DNA from: CAISCU01 sp943361925
GTDB lineage: Bacteria > Bacteroidota > Bacteroidia > UKL13-3
DNA: 64,000 bases
Assembly (NCBI GenBank): GCA_943361925.1
Contig: CALRIT020000010.1
Coordinates: forward strand, 1 to 64,000
Direction: 5' to 3'
Positions within the stretch are counted from its first letter, which is position 1. Each line of letters opens with the position of its first letter. The notes below the pieces were generated by a model. The model searched no databases. It worked only from the letters and a program-made list of their open reading frames with translations, and was not told the origin of the DNA. A program made the position numbers and the translations under genes. Of the stretch, positions 25,961 through 33,784 are shown piece after piece.

Positions 25961-27275
25961 AACGATACCTTACAAACCAACGGTCGCTGAAATTAATGCC
26001 AATAATGAACCTGAAATAATTCTCTTTAATTAAATTATTATCTGTAGTTCCTCTATCAACATATTCAAAGCCGAGGTTTAATTTCGACCTACTTCTAGCA
26101 AGAGGTATGCCAAAACCTGCACTTACTGCCCATTCATTAATTCCTTGACCATTTACTTTGATATTTGTTTGGTCGTATCTAAATCCAGCTCTGTATTCTA
26201 TTCTTTTTAAGAAATTTTTGGCATCATAAGGATCAGGACAAATAAATCCTCCAACACTGTAGCCAAAACTATTTTGTAATGAATCGTTCACACCATAACT
26301 GCTATACTTCGACCAGTCGGTTCCTCGATAATCTGCAGCAATCATCCATCTATCCTGTTTACCAATGCTCATCCCAACTTTAATTGTTGAAGGCATTTTA
26401 AGAATTCCTTTTTCATTATCTGTTGCTATAACAGTGTCTTTAGAACCGGTTAATGCTCCATTGGGTAAAGTTCTTAATATATACTGTTGTTCTGCGTTTA
26501 AATCGGCAGCAGGACGAAAATTCAAACCAAAAACAAAATCAAGGCTATCTTTATGGTATTTGCTTTTGTCTTTGCTATCGTAATTGATAAAACGAATTGT
26601 TTTATGGTATTGAGTTCCTAAATCAAAAACAGAACCATTTACAAAAATTGATCTGTCTTCATTTAAATTGAACATATTATACTTGGACGGAATGAATAAC
26701 TGTGTAGTATTTTTAACTTGACCAAATACATAATTATAATTAAAACCAACAGAAAGGTCTTTAATAACTTTCATTCCATACCCAACATAAAATCGGCTTA
26801 AACCACCACGACCATTATAAAGGTAATTTGCATTGATATCAAAAGTATCGTTAGGAATAACAAAAGTGGATGCAATATTATAACCAACGCCTGTAAAAGG
26901 TGACAATCCAAAAGCAACACCCATTCCTTTTTTTGTAGAGATTGGCATGGCAAAATTAAGGTAGGCTAACCAAGCGGTATTAACTTCACCAACCTGAGAA
27001 CTTCCTTTAAATTTTCCATAACTAAAAGTACCACCTGCATCAATATTTGTTTGCAATAAAGCACTATAAGAAGCTGGGTTCATCCAGTTTATTTCATGAG
27101 TTCTTCTAACACCTTGGGTAATTTGACCCATTGCTAAATTAGAAGCATTTCCTGCAAAAACCATTTCACCTAAACCAATAATTGAATAGGGAGATTTTGT
27201 AATATTCTGAGCAGAGGCGTCGAGCCAAAACAAAGAGCTAAGTAATAAAAGATAGCTATACGCCTTTTTTAACAT
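25953..27275 (-). CDS. Outer-membrane beta-barrel protein (coaX-lptC linked family)
   Basis: 440 residues with a signal peptide (about 1-22, ending DASAQ). The mature start NITKSPYSIIGLGEM...ASNLAMGQITQG and the NWMNPASYS motif resemble the FadL/OmpP1-like barrels that Bacteroidota often encode between coaX and lptC. Amphipathic strands run to the end (FRFIIGINFSDRWFVRYRYD). The ligand is unknown. It overlaps coaX by 20 bases and lptC by 8 bases, so expression is probably coupled to both. Confidence 0.82.
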   Translation of the reverse strand: MLKKAYSYLLLLSSLFWLDASAQNITKSPYSIIGLGEMVFAGNASNLAMGQITQGVRRTHEINWMNPASYSALLQTNIDAGGTFSYGKFKGSSQVGEVNTAWLAYLNFAMPISTKKGMGVAFGLSPFTGVGYNIASTFVIPNDTFDINANYLYNGRGGLSRFYVGYGMKVIKDLSVGFNYNYVFGQVKNTTQLFIPSKYNMFNLNEDRSIFVNGSVFDLGTQYHKTIRFINYDSKDKSKYHKDSLDFVFGLNFRPAADLNAEQQYILRTLPNGALTGSKDTVIATDNEKGILKMPSTIKVGMSIGKQDRWMIAADYRGTDWSKYSSYGVNDSLQNSFGYSVGGFICPDPYDAKNFLKRIEYRAGFRYDQTNIKVNGQGINEWAVSAGFGIPLARSRSKLNLGFEYVDRGTTDNNLIKENYFRFIIGINFSDRWFVRYRYD

Positions 27276-27981
27276 TGAAATTCAAAATTTTATTTAAACC
27301 AAACATAATCAAATGTGGGACCACAAATAACGGCCTTTTCAGGTGGATTGACAATACTTCTGAATCACCGCCGGTAAACAAAACCTCAATTCCGTCGAAT
27401 TTTGCCTCATATTCTTGTATAAAATACTCAATTTCACCAATTAAGCCCCAAAATGCTCCCGACTTTAAACAAGAATTTGTATCGTTTCCAATCAATTCCC
27501 CTACCCCATTCCATTCCGGTAAAGGCAATTTACCTGTAAAATAATTCATTGCCTTTAAACGCATTTGTAAACCCGGACTGATACTTCCTCCCAAATAATT
27601 TCCCGACTTTTCGATGAAATCATAGGTTACGCAAGTTCCGGCATCAATAATCAAGCAATTTTTATTGGGCTTAAACTGAAGTGCTGCTGAAACCAAAGCT
27701 TTTCTGTCGGAACCTAGTGTAAGCGGACTTAAATAAGAATTTTGGAAAGGTAATTTTGTTGATGGATTTAAAATTAAAACATCATTTTCATTTTCAAACG
27801 CACTAAAATCTTTGCCTGAAACACTACAAATCAAAGTTTTATCAAATTGATATTTAGACTTTAATGAGCTAAAAAAATCTAATGAAAGTTCATCAAACTC
27901 AAAGAAATCAAGCATTTCTTCCTGATAAAAAACTGCTGCCCTGTTTCTTGTATTACCAATATCTATAACTAGTTGTTTCAT
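27256..27981 (-). CDS. coaX: Type III pantothenate kinase
   Basis: First step of coenzyme A synthesis, 241 residues. Motifs of the ASKHA-fold type III enzymes are visible: the phosphate-1 loop DIGNTRNRAAVF (6-17), TLGSDRKALVSAAL with the conserved GxDR-like element, IIDAGTCVTYDFI (catalytic Asp) and GGSISPGLQMR, then LFTGGDS near the end. There is no type I or II kinase nearby. It lies between birA (6 bases upstream) and the barrel gene (20-base overlap). Confidence 0.95.
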   Translation of the reverse strand: MKQLVIDIGNTRNRAAVFYQEEMLDFFEFDELSLDFFSSLKSKYQFDKTLICSVSGKDFSAFENENDVLILNPSTKLPFQNSYLSPLTLGSDRKALVSAALQFKPNKNCLIIDAGTCVTYDFIEKSGNYLGGSISPGLQMRLKAMNYFTGKLPLPEWNGVGELIGNDTNSCLKSGAFWGLIGEIEYFIQEYEAKFDGIEVLFTGGDSEVLSIHLKRPLFVVPHLIMFGLNKILNFNVKKGV

Positions 27982-27987
27982 TTGAAT

Positions 27988-28737
27988 TTAGGATAAATTA
28001 CAATAGACAATTTCCTTGTTTGCAAAACTTTTAATTTCATCGTTTATAAGCAAATGTAACTTTCCATAATTACCAATTCCTAAAACTGTGGCTTTTACTT
28101 CATTTCCATCAATTAAAAATAAGGCTTCTTTTCCTTTAAAAAGCAGGTAGTTTTCATATTGAGATTTAATGGAACTAAACTGTTTTGCTTTTAAAAGTGA
28201 ATAATATTCATCTAAACAAAGAAAAAGAGATTGCCTCAATTCTTTTATATTCAATTCTTTATTGGTGATTTGAGAAATAGAGCCAGCCTTTTCAATAGTA
28301 AACTCAGTTTGATTTACATTGATTCCTATTCCAACAATACTACTTCTAATTTTGGCTCCCTGAAGAGAATTTTCGATTAAAATCCCACCCATTTTTTTTC
28401 CTTCACAAACCAAATCATTTGGCCACTTTATGAAAACCTCTTTTTCGGGCATTAATTGAGACAAAAACTTTTTGCAGGCCAAACTAATTGACATATTTAA
28501 CCACATTTGCTCCTCCGGTTTCAAAAAAACAGGATAATATAAAACGCTGAGTAAAATATTTTTATGAGGTTCCGATTCCCATTTTGCTTCCTGTTGTCCT
28601 TTTCCCTTTAACTGAAAATTCGTATACAATACAGCACCTTCAGGCAGTTTTTTATTGAGTTCTTCTATTTTTAAAGCTTCATTTGTTGATGAAGTTTCTT
28701 CTACGAAAATTGTGTATGAACCTGTTAATTGAGTCAT
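27988..28737 (-). CDS. birA: Biotin--protein ligase
   Basis: Attaches biotin to carboxylase carrier domains; 249 residues, so it is the short form without the DNA-binding repressor domain. Motifs are ETSSTNEAL, the biotin/ATP-site KGKGQQEAKWES (aligned with GRGRRGR/W of BirA), FIKWPNDL and KKMGGILIEN, and VGIGINVN. The C-terminal SH3-like part is present (residues about 200-249). It is the first gene of the operon and divergent from rsfS (46 bases between starts), an arrangement common in the phylum. Confidence 0.93.
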   Translation of the reverse strand: MTQLTGSYTIFVEETSSTNEALKIEELNKKLPEGAVLYTNFQLKGKGQQEAKWESEPHKNILLSVLYYPVFLKPEEQMWLNMSISLACKKFLSQLMPEKEVFIKWPNDLVCEGKKMGGILIENSLQGAKIRSSIVGIGINVNQTEFTIEKAGSISQITNKELNIKELRQSLFLCLDEYYSLLKAKQFSSIKSQYENYLLFKGKEALFLIDGNEVKATVLGIGNYGKLHLLINDEIKSFANKEIVYCNLS

Positions 28738-28783
28738 TTGTTTGAAAAAGCTTAATTTGCGAGAAAATTAGTCCTCTGTAAAA

Positions 28784-29344
28784 ATGGCCAAAAGCACCGA
28801 AAAAATAACACCTGTGAAGAAAACAACTGCAAAAAAAGTTGCAGTGAAGAAAACAACTGCGAAAAAAACAGCAGCTAAAAAGACCACTGAAGAAGAAAAA
28901 CCTGTAGCGAAAAAAGCAGCTGCGAAAAAAGTAACAGCATCAAAAACCGCAACTCCGGCAACCAAAAAAGCTAAAGTTGTAGAAATAATGGATGAGGGTA
29001 CTTTGCTTGCTTTAACTGTAGCTCAAGGTATGTTTGAAAAGAAAGCTGAAGACATTCGCGTTCTTGATATGAGAAAAATTCCGGGAGCATCTGCTGATTT
29101 TTTTGTAATAAGCAGTGCCAGTAACGACAAACAAGTTGAAGCTATTTCGAGAAGTTTAGAAGATGAAGTAAAAAAACACCTGAATCAATCACCTTGGCAC
29201 CGCGAAGGTTATGAAAACTTAGAGTGGGTTTTAACTGATTATATTGATGTTGTAGCCCATGTTTTCCAAAAAGAACAAAGAGATTTTTATGATATTGAAG
29301 GTCTTTGGGGTGATGCAATAGAAATTCCTTTCAAAGGAAAATAG
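28784..29344 (+). CDS. rsfS: Ribosome silencing factor with histone H1-like N-terminal tail
   Basis: 186 residues; ordinary RsfS/RsfA proteins are about 105-120. The C-terminal 120 residues are canonical (VAQGMFEKKAEDIRVLDMRKI, ADFFVISSASNDKQVEAISRSLEDE, the HREGYENLEWVLTDYIDVVAHVF core and FYDIEGLWGDA). RsfS binds L14 of the 50S subunit and blocks subunit joining in starvation. Residues 1-65 are a low-complexity Lys/Ala/Thr tail with repeated KKTTAKK and AAKK words. The first ATG opens the tail in frame, and the first downstream Met is M69, inside the conserved domain. The tail may bind rRNA or DNA. Confidence 0.92.
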   Translation: MAKSTEKITPVKKTTAKKVAVKKTTAKKTAAKKTTEEEKPVAKKAAAKKVTASKTATPATKKAKVVEIMDEGTLLALTVAQGMFEKKAEDIRVLDMRKIPGASADFFVISSASNDKQVEAISRSLEDEVKKHLNQSPWHREGYENLEWVLTDYIDVVAHVFQKEQRDFYDIEGLWGDAIEIPFKGK

Positions 29345-29368
29345 TCGTTTCGGTATTCCTTTTTGAAG

Positions 29369-29404
29369 CCCCGTCCTCTTGTTTCTGCAATTGGTCGGGG
29401 TTTT
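29369..29404 (+). terminator. Likely terminator of rsfS
   Basis: Five G/C pairs CCCCG (29369-29373) and CGGGG (29396-29400), extended by an A/T flank, are followed by TTTTGTTTTT. The loop is long (22 bases), so strength is uncertain. Confidence 0.5.
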
Positions 29405-29436
29405 GTTTTTGATAGTAATTGTGCTACATACTTTTG
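29403..29436 (+). promoter_or_regulatory. Promoter of the SDR gene
   Basis: TACTTTTG at 29429-29436 is preceded by TTG at 29409-29411 (17-base spacer) or 29403-29405 (23-base spacer). The ATG is 16 bases further on. Confidence 0.55.
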
Positions 29437-29452
29437 AATAAAATTTAAAAAC

Positions 29453-30364
29453 ATGCAAACCATTTTAGGTGCCAATGGCATTATATCAACAGAATTGGCA
29501 AAATCACTTCATCAAATGAACCTACCTGTTAGGTTGGTGAGTAGAAATCCAAAAATAGTAAAATCAGGTGATGAACTTTATCAGGCCGACTTATTAGATG
29601 CTGAAGCTTGTAAAACTGCTGTTAAAGGTTCGAAAAAAGTTTACCTCACAGCAGGATTACCTTATAACACCAAAACCTGGCAAAACAATTGGCCCATATT
29701 GATTGAAAATGTAGTCAGAGCTTGTCAATTTCACCATGTAAAACTCGTTTTTTTCGATAATGTATACCTGTATGGAAAAGTTAGTGGTGAAATGACAGAA
29801 AAAACCATCCCAAATCCATGTAGTAAAAAAGGAGAAATAAGAGCAAAAGTTGTGGAGTTTCTGGAAAAAGAAATGGGAAATGCACAACTCATAGGACGTT
29901 CCGCAGATTTTATCGGCCATACGGATATGAGCTTTTTAACGCAAATGGTTTTTAAGCGACTTGCTGCCGGCAAAGATGCCCAATGGATGCTCAATCCTGA
30001 TGTTTTGCATACTTACACTTATGTTCAGGATGCCGGAAAAGCGCTTGCACTATTAGGAAATACACCCGAAGCATTTGGTCAGACCTGGCATTTACCTGCT
30101 GATTCCAATTATATTACAGGTAGAGAATTGGTTGAAATTGCTGCCATCAACCTACATACAAAAAATAAAATCAGTAGTATTCCAAAATGGATGTTATCGG
30201 CATTGGGTTTATTTGTTCCTGTTTTGAAAGAAAACATGGAAATGTTATACCAAATGGAAAATCCTTACTTGTTTAATAGCAGCAAATTCAATGAAAAATT
30301 TGGCGATATGGCAACACCAATCCGACAAGCAATCAAAGAAACTGCGCTGAGTTATAAGCTATAA
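29453..30364 (+). CDS. NAD(P)-binding extended-SDR/epimerase-like protein
   Basis: 303 residues with a Rossmann start TILGANGIISTELAKSL (residues 3-19) matching the GxxGxxG pattern, a R-N-P second strand and a KLVFFDNVYLYGK strand with the Y-x-x-x-K-like pair. The domain then follows atypical/extended short-chain reductases (NmrA or epimerase-like), with a YVQDAGKALALLG segment. The substrate is unknown. It is monocistronic, with its own promoter and terminator. Confidence 0.8.
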   Translation: MQTILGANGIISTELAKSLHQMNLPVRLVSRNPKIVKSGDELYQADLLDAEACKTAVKGSKKVYLTAGLPYNTKTWQNNWPILIENVVRACQFHHVKLVFFDNVYLYGKVSGEMTEKTIPNPCSKKGEIRAKVVEFLEKEMGNAQLIGRSADFIGHTDMSFLTQMVFKRLAAGKDAQWMLNPDVLHTYTYVQDAGKALALLGNTPEAFGQTWHLPADSNYITGRELVEIAAINLHTKNKISSIPKWMLSALGLFVPVLKENMEMLYQMENPYLFNSSKFNEKFGDMATPIRQAIKETALSYKL

Positions 30365-30396
30365 TATTCATTTTCAAAAACATTTATAATCAAGAA

Positions 30397-30434
30397 AATA
30401 AGGATTTCCAAAATACCAATTGGAAATCCTTATT
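30397..30434 (+). terminator. Terminator after the SDR gene
   Basis: The 14-bp perfect arms 30397-30410 and 30421-30434 (AAGGATTTCC/GGAAATCCTT core) are followed by TTGTTT, weakly U-rich. Confidence 0.75.
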
Positions 30435-30525
30435 GTTTATAGAAAGCTTTGCCTTTCAAAACTTAGGAAATCTTTAATAAAAAAAACTATTTTAGCAGCT
30501 TTCAATACCCCCAAAATAAAAAGGA

Positions 30526-32196
30526 ATGAAGAAGCTTCTACTATTAGTTTCTATGAGTTGCAGTTTATTTGCTGCCAAATCACAGGACAACAAAAAAAAT
30601 GAAAAGGGAGAGTTCTCGGGAAACTTTCAAACAAATAATCAATTTTACGTTAAGGACAGTGCTATTGGCGCCAATACAACACAGTACCAAAAGGAACTTT
30701 CGAGCACCGATGCTTGGTTATTGATGAACTACAAATACAGTGGTTATAATGTTACTGTTCGTTTCGATTTATTTAACAATTCACCTTTATTGAATCCACA
30801 GGAAGCTTATACCAAAAGTGGAATTGGGATGTGGAGTGTAACTAAATCATTCGAAAACATGGATATCACTGCAGGTTATTTCTATGATCAGTTTGCATCC
30901 GGAATGGTTTTCAGGGCTTATGAAGACAGAAATTTAGGATTGGATTTTGCAGTTCAGGGAGCAAGATTACGCTGGAGTCCAACTCCAAATACCACTGTTA
31001 AAGCATTTACAGGATTACAAAAATTCCGTTTCGACTTACGTCCTGTTGTTTTAAAAGGAATCAATGCAGAACATCTTTTAGAAATCAACGAAAATTTAAG
31101 CATTACCCCTGGTGTAAGTGCTGTAAACAGAACCATCGATAAAGGTACCATGGATGTAATTGCTTCTACCATTAACAACTATGATTTAGAAAACAGGTTC
31201 TTACCAAAATACAATGTTTTTGCTTACAATGTTTATAATACTTTGAGATATAAAAACATCTCTTGGAGTTTTGAATATGCATTGAAATCAAGTGAAGCGG
31301 TTGTTAACCCTGATAACGGTAGGATGGAATTACATGATGGAAAAGTATTTTTAACTAGCTTATCTTATTCAACAAAAGGATTTGGTATCAATGCCCAATA
31401 TCGAAATATCAATAAATTTTCGCTGAGGACTTCTCCATTAGAAAACCAGAATTTAGGTATGGTGGCTTATTTACCTAGTATCACCAAACAAAATGTTTAT
31501 CGTTTATTGGCCAGATACAATGCATTCACGCAGGAATTTGGAGAAAATGGCTTACAAGTTGAAATGAGTTATAAACCTAAATTCCTTAAAAAACACCAAA
31601 CACAAATCAACCTCAATTATTCATTGGCAACAGGAATAAATAATTTCAATGGAAAAACTTTAGGGTTTTCAGCAAAAGATACCAGCAGATATTTTAGAGA
31701 ATACAATATTGAGTTACAACATCGTTTTACTAAAAAATTCAAAATGAGTTTAGGCTATCAGGTAATTAATTACGATCAACAATTATTCGAAGCAAAACCT
31801 GGTGTTCCTTATGTTGTTTCCCATACTATTTTTGGAGAGGCAACCTATAAATTCACACCAACACATTCTATGCGTTTCGAAGGTCAATATTTATCTACAA
31901 AACAAGATTTAGGTAGTTTTGTTAATGGATTGGTAGAGTTTAATATGGCTCCTCATTATTCTTTTAGTATAGGAGATATGGTAAATATTACTCCAGGATA
32001 TAGAAATACACCTCCTGCTGGAAAAGATTTTGAATTGGTGCACTACTACTCGTTTTTTATGGCTTATACCCACAAAAACACAAGAGTTACCGGTGGATAT
32101 ATTCGTCAGGTTGAAGGTGTAAACTGCACAGGTGGTGTTTGTAGGGTAGAGCCTGCTTTTAATGGTGTTCGATTAACTTTGGTTACTAATTTTTAA
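30526..32196 (+). CDS. DUF6029-type outer-membrane protein
   Basis: 556 residues. A signal peptide (1-19, SLFAAKSQ) is followed by NEKGEFSGNFQTNNQFYVKDS, then porin-like amphipathic strands (NYKYSGYNVTVRFDLF, ITAGYFYDQFASGMVFRAYEDRNLG, FEYALKSSE) to a terminal ...VRLTLVTNF, consistent with a beta-barrel. It resembles the DUF6029 group by memory. It is the first gene of a tight set with an Omp28-like lipoprotein (14 bases) and DUF1684 (0 bases). A purine-rich AAAAGGA just before the ATG is an unusually good ribosome-binding site for this phylum. Confidence 0.75.
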   Translation: MKKLLLLVSMSCSLFAAKSQDNKKNEKGEFSGNFQTNNQFYVKDSAIGANTTQYQKELSSTDAWLLMNYKYSGYNVTVRFDLFNNSPLLNPQEAYTKSGIGMWSVTKSFENMDITAGYFYDQFASGMVFRAYEDRNLGLDFAVQGARLRWSPTPNTTVKAFTGLQKFRFDLRPVVLKGINAEHLLEINENLSITPGVSAVNRTIDKGTMDVIASTINNYDLENRFLPKYNVFAYNVYNTLRYKNISWSFEYALKSSEAVVNPDNGRMELHDGKVFLTSLSYSTKGFGINAQYRNINKFSLRTSPLENQNLGMVAYLPSITKQNVYRLLARYNAFTQEFGENGLQVEMSYKPKFLKKHQTQINLNYSLATGINNFNGKTLGFSAKDTSRYFREYNIELQHRFTKKFKMSLGYQVINYDQQLFEAKPGVPYVVSHTIFGEATYKFTPTHSMRFEGQYLSTKQDLGSFVNGLVEFNMAPHYSFSIGDMVNITPGYRNTPPAGKDFELVHYYSFFMAYTHKNTRVTGGYIRQVEGVNCTGGVCRVEPAFNGVRLTLVTNF

Positions 32197-32210
32197 TAAA
32201 CTAACTTTAA

Positions 32211-33104
32211 ATGATGAAAAAGATTATTGCTATTTTATTAATGGGATCATTTTTTGCTTCATGCGAAGAAACTGCTCCTTATATCAACCTTTCTCCTTCT
32301 AATTCTTTTAAAGATACAACATATGTGACTGAATTAGTTCCTGCTGCACAGCAATCAATGGTTTTAATTGAAGAGTTCACTGGCGTAAGATGTCCAAATT
32401 GCCCAGATGCACAATTAGAAGCAAAGACCATTTCAGCAAATAACCCTGGAAGAATTAACATTCTAACGATTCACCCACAGGGATTATTAAATTCGTTAAC
32501 AACACCATTTAGTATCGACATTGGAGATAAACATACAAGTAAATATAATTTTAGAACTATTGCAGGTGCAGAAATTTTTAATATGATTGGAGTTACAAGT
32601 GCTTTGCCACGTGGTTCTGTAAATCGCAAATTGTTTGGAGGCGAAACTGAGAGAGCCATTGATTACCAAAAATGGGCAAATTATGTAAATGGAGAATTAA
32701 CCAAATCAACTCCTGTTAATATTGAATTGAATTCGTTTTTCACCAAAAATGATTCCATTGCAGTTGAAATTACTCTTACTTACACAGAAGCAATTAGCGA
32801 TTCAAATTACTTAACAATTGCAGTACTTGAAAATGGTATGATTGATGTACAAGAGAAGAAAGTTGGCCCAACAGTAATTTACGATGAAGAATATGAACAT
32901 GAGCATGTATTAAGAGCTGTTGTTTCTGATTTTTATGGTGATTTACTAAAAGCTAAACTTGAAAGAGGTAGGGTATTTAAAAAATTATACCTTTACAAAA
33001 GAGATCCAGAATGGGTAAAGGACAATTTGAAAGTTTTGGCAATTGTTAACTCAAACACTACTATTAAAAATGTCATCCATTCAAAAGAAGCAGATATCAA
33101 ATAA
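32211..33104 (+). CDS. Omp28-related lipoprotein with CxxC thioredoxin-like motif
   Basis: 297 residues. The signal ends in the lipobox FFASC (C19 from the first ATG). VLIEEFTGVRCPNCPDAQLEA (around residue 55-75) is the Omp28/thioredoxin-fold active-site-like strand with CPNC; LTIHPQG and a cis-Pro-type loop follow. A second beta domain with VNIELNSFFTKNDSIAVEITLTY and HEHVLRAVVSD is the usual Omp28 C-terminal half. It is lipid-anchored, unlike the secreted homologue at 8635. It is co-transcribed with DUF6029, hinting that it works with that barrel. The start is ATGATG; either Met may be used. Confidence 0.82.
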   Translation: MMKKIIAILLMGSFFASCEETAPYINLSPSNSFKDTTYVTELVPAAQQSMVLIEEFTGVRCPNCPDAQLEAKTISANNPGRINILTIHPQGLLNSLTTPFSIDIGDKHTSKYNFRTIAGAEIFNMIGVTSALPRGSVNRKLFGGETERAIDYQKWANYVNGELTKSTPVNIELNSFFTKNDSIAVEITLTYTEAISDSNYLTIAVLENGMIDVQEKKVGPTVIYDEEYEHEHVLRAVVSDFYGDLLKAKLERGRVFKKLYLYKRDPEWVKDNLKVLAIVNSNTTIKNVIHSKEADIK

Positions 33105-33719
33105 ATGAAATCACTTCTTTTACTTATCGGAACAATTCTAATACTGTCCTCATGCGGGCCAAAAGTTGATGAAACTTACCGCAGACAAATTGCTGCCGAT
33201 AGAATGAAGGAAAATGATGAGTTTCTAAACCCGGTTACTTCGCCTTTAGATAGCACAGAATTGCTTTCTTTTAAAGGATTGAGGTATTTCCCTGTTGATG
33301 AAGCTTATAAGGTAATGGCAAAGATTGAACGCTTTAACAACCAAGATACTTTTGCGCTTCCTCATTCTCATGAAAGAACTAAAACTTACAGAAAATTTGG
33401 TAAGATAAGTTTCAGTTTAAAAGACAAAAACCATGAATTGATTTTATTGGAATCAGCAAACAAAAAACCGGGTTATGAAAATTATATCCTGCTTTGTTTT
33501 AAAGATGAAACATCAGGCAAAACAACTTATGGTGCCGGTAGATACATCGATTTAATCATTCCTGAAAAAGATGAAATTGAAGTGGATTTCAACAAAGCAT
33601 ACAATCCTTACTGCGCATACAGCGAACGATTTACTTGTCCGATTCCACCAAAAGAAAATACTTTAAACATCGCTGTGGAAGCAGGTGTAAAGTATGAGAA
33701 CGGTGAAATAGAACATTAA
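33105..33719 (+). CDS. DUF1684 lipoprotein
   Basis: 204 residues. The signal ends at ILSSC (C17). The core matches DUF1684: RMKENDEFLNPVTSPLDSTELLSFKGLRYFPVDEAYKV, GKISFSLKDKNHELILLES, FKDETSGKTTYGAGRYIDL and FNKAYNPYCAYSERFTCPIPPKENTLNIAVEAG. DUF1684 proteins are widespread and uncharacterised. The conserved NPYCAY...CPIPP with its Cys pair is worth noting. The ATG directly follows the Omp28 lipoprotein stop. The stop codon lies within the left arm of the following hairpin. Confidence 0.88.
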   Translation: MKSLLLLIGTILILSSCGPKVDETYRRQIAADRMKENDEFLNPVTSPLDSTELLSFKGLRYFPVDEAYKVMAKIERFNNQDTFALPHSHERTKTYRKFGKISFSLKDKNHELILLESANKKPGYENYILLCFKDETSGKTTYGAGRYIDLIIPEKDEIEVDFNKAYNPYCAYSERFTCPIPPKENTLNIAVEAGVKYENGEIEH

Positions 33720-33764
33720 AACCTTACTAGCCAGGGGCTAAAGCCACCTGGCTAGTAAGGTTTT
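33718..33764. terminator. Long palindromic hairpin between DUF1684 and subtilase genes
   Basis: The perfect 18-bp arms 33718-33735 and 33747-33764 enclose an inner GGCT-AA-AGCC stem with one bulged A. The last two bases of the DUF1684 stop codon are in the left arm. T and A flanks make it a possible bidirectional terminator. Its GGCTNNAGCC core is shared with the aspA hairpin, which suggests a dispersed repeat. Confidence 0.75.
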
Positions 33765-33784
33765 ACAAATTGAAAATTCATACG

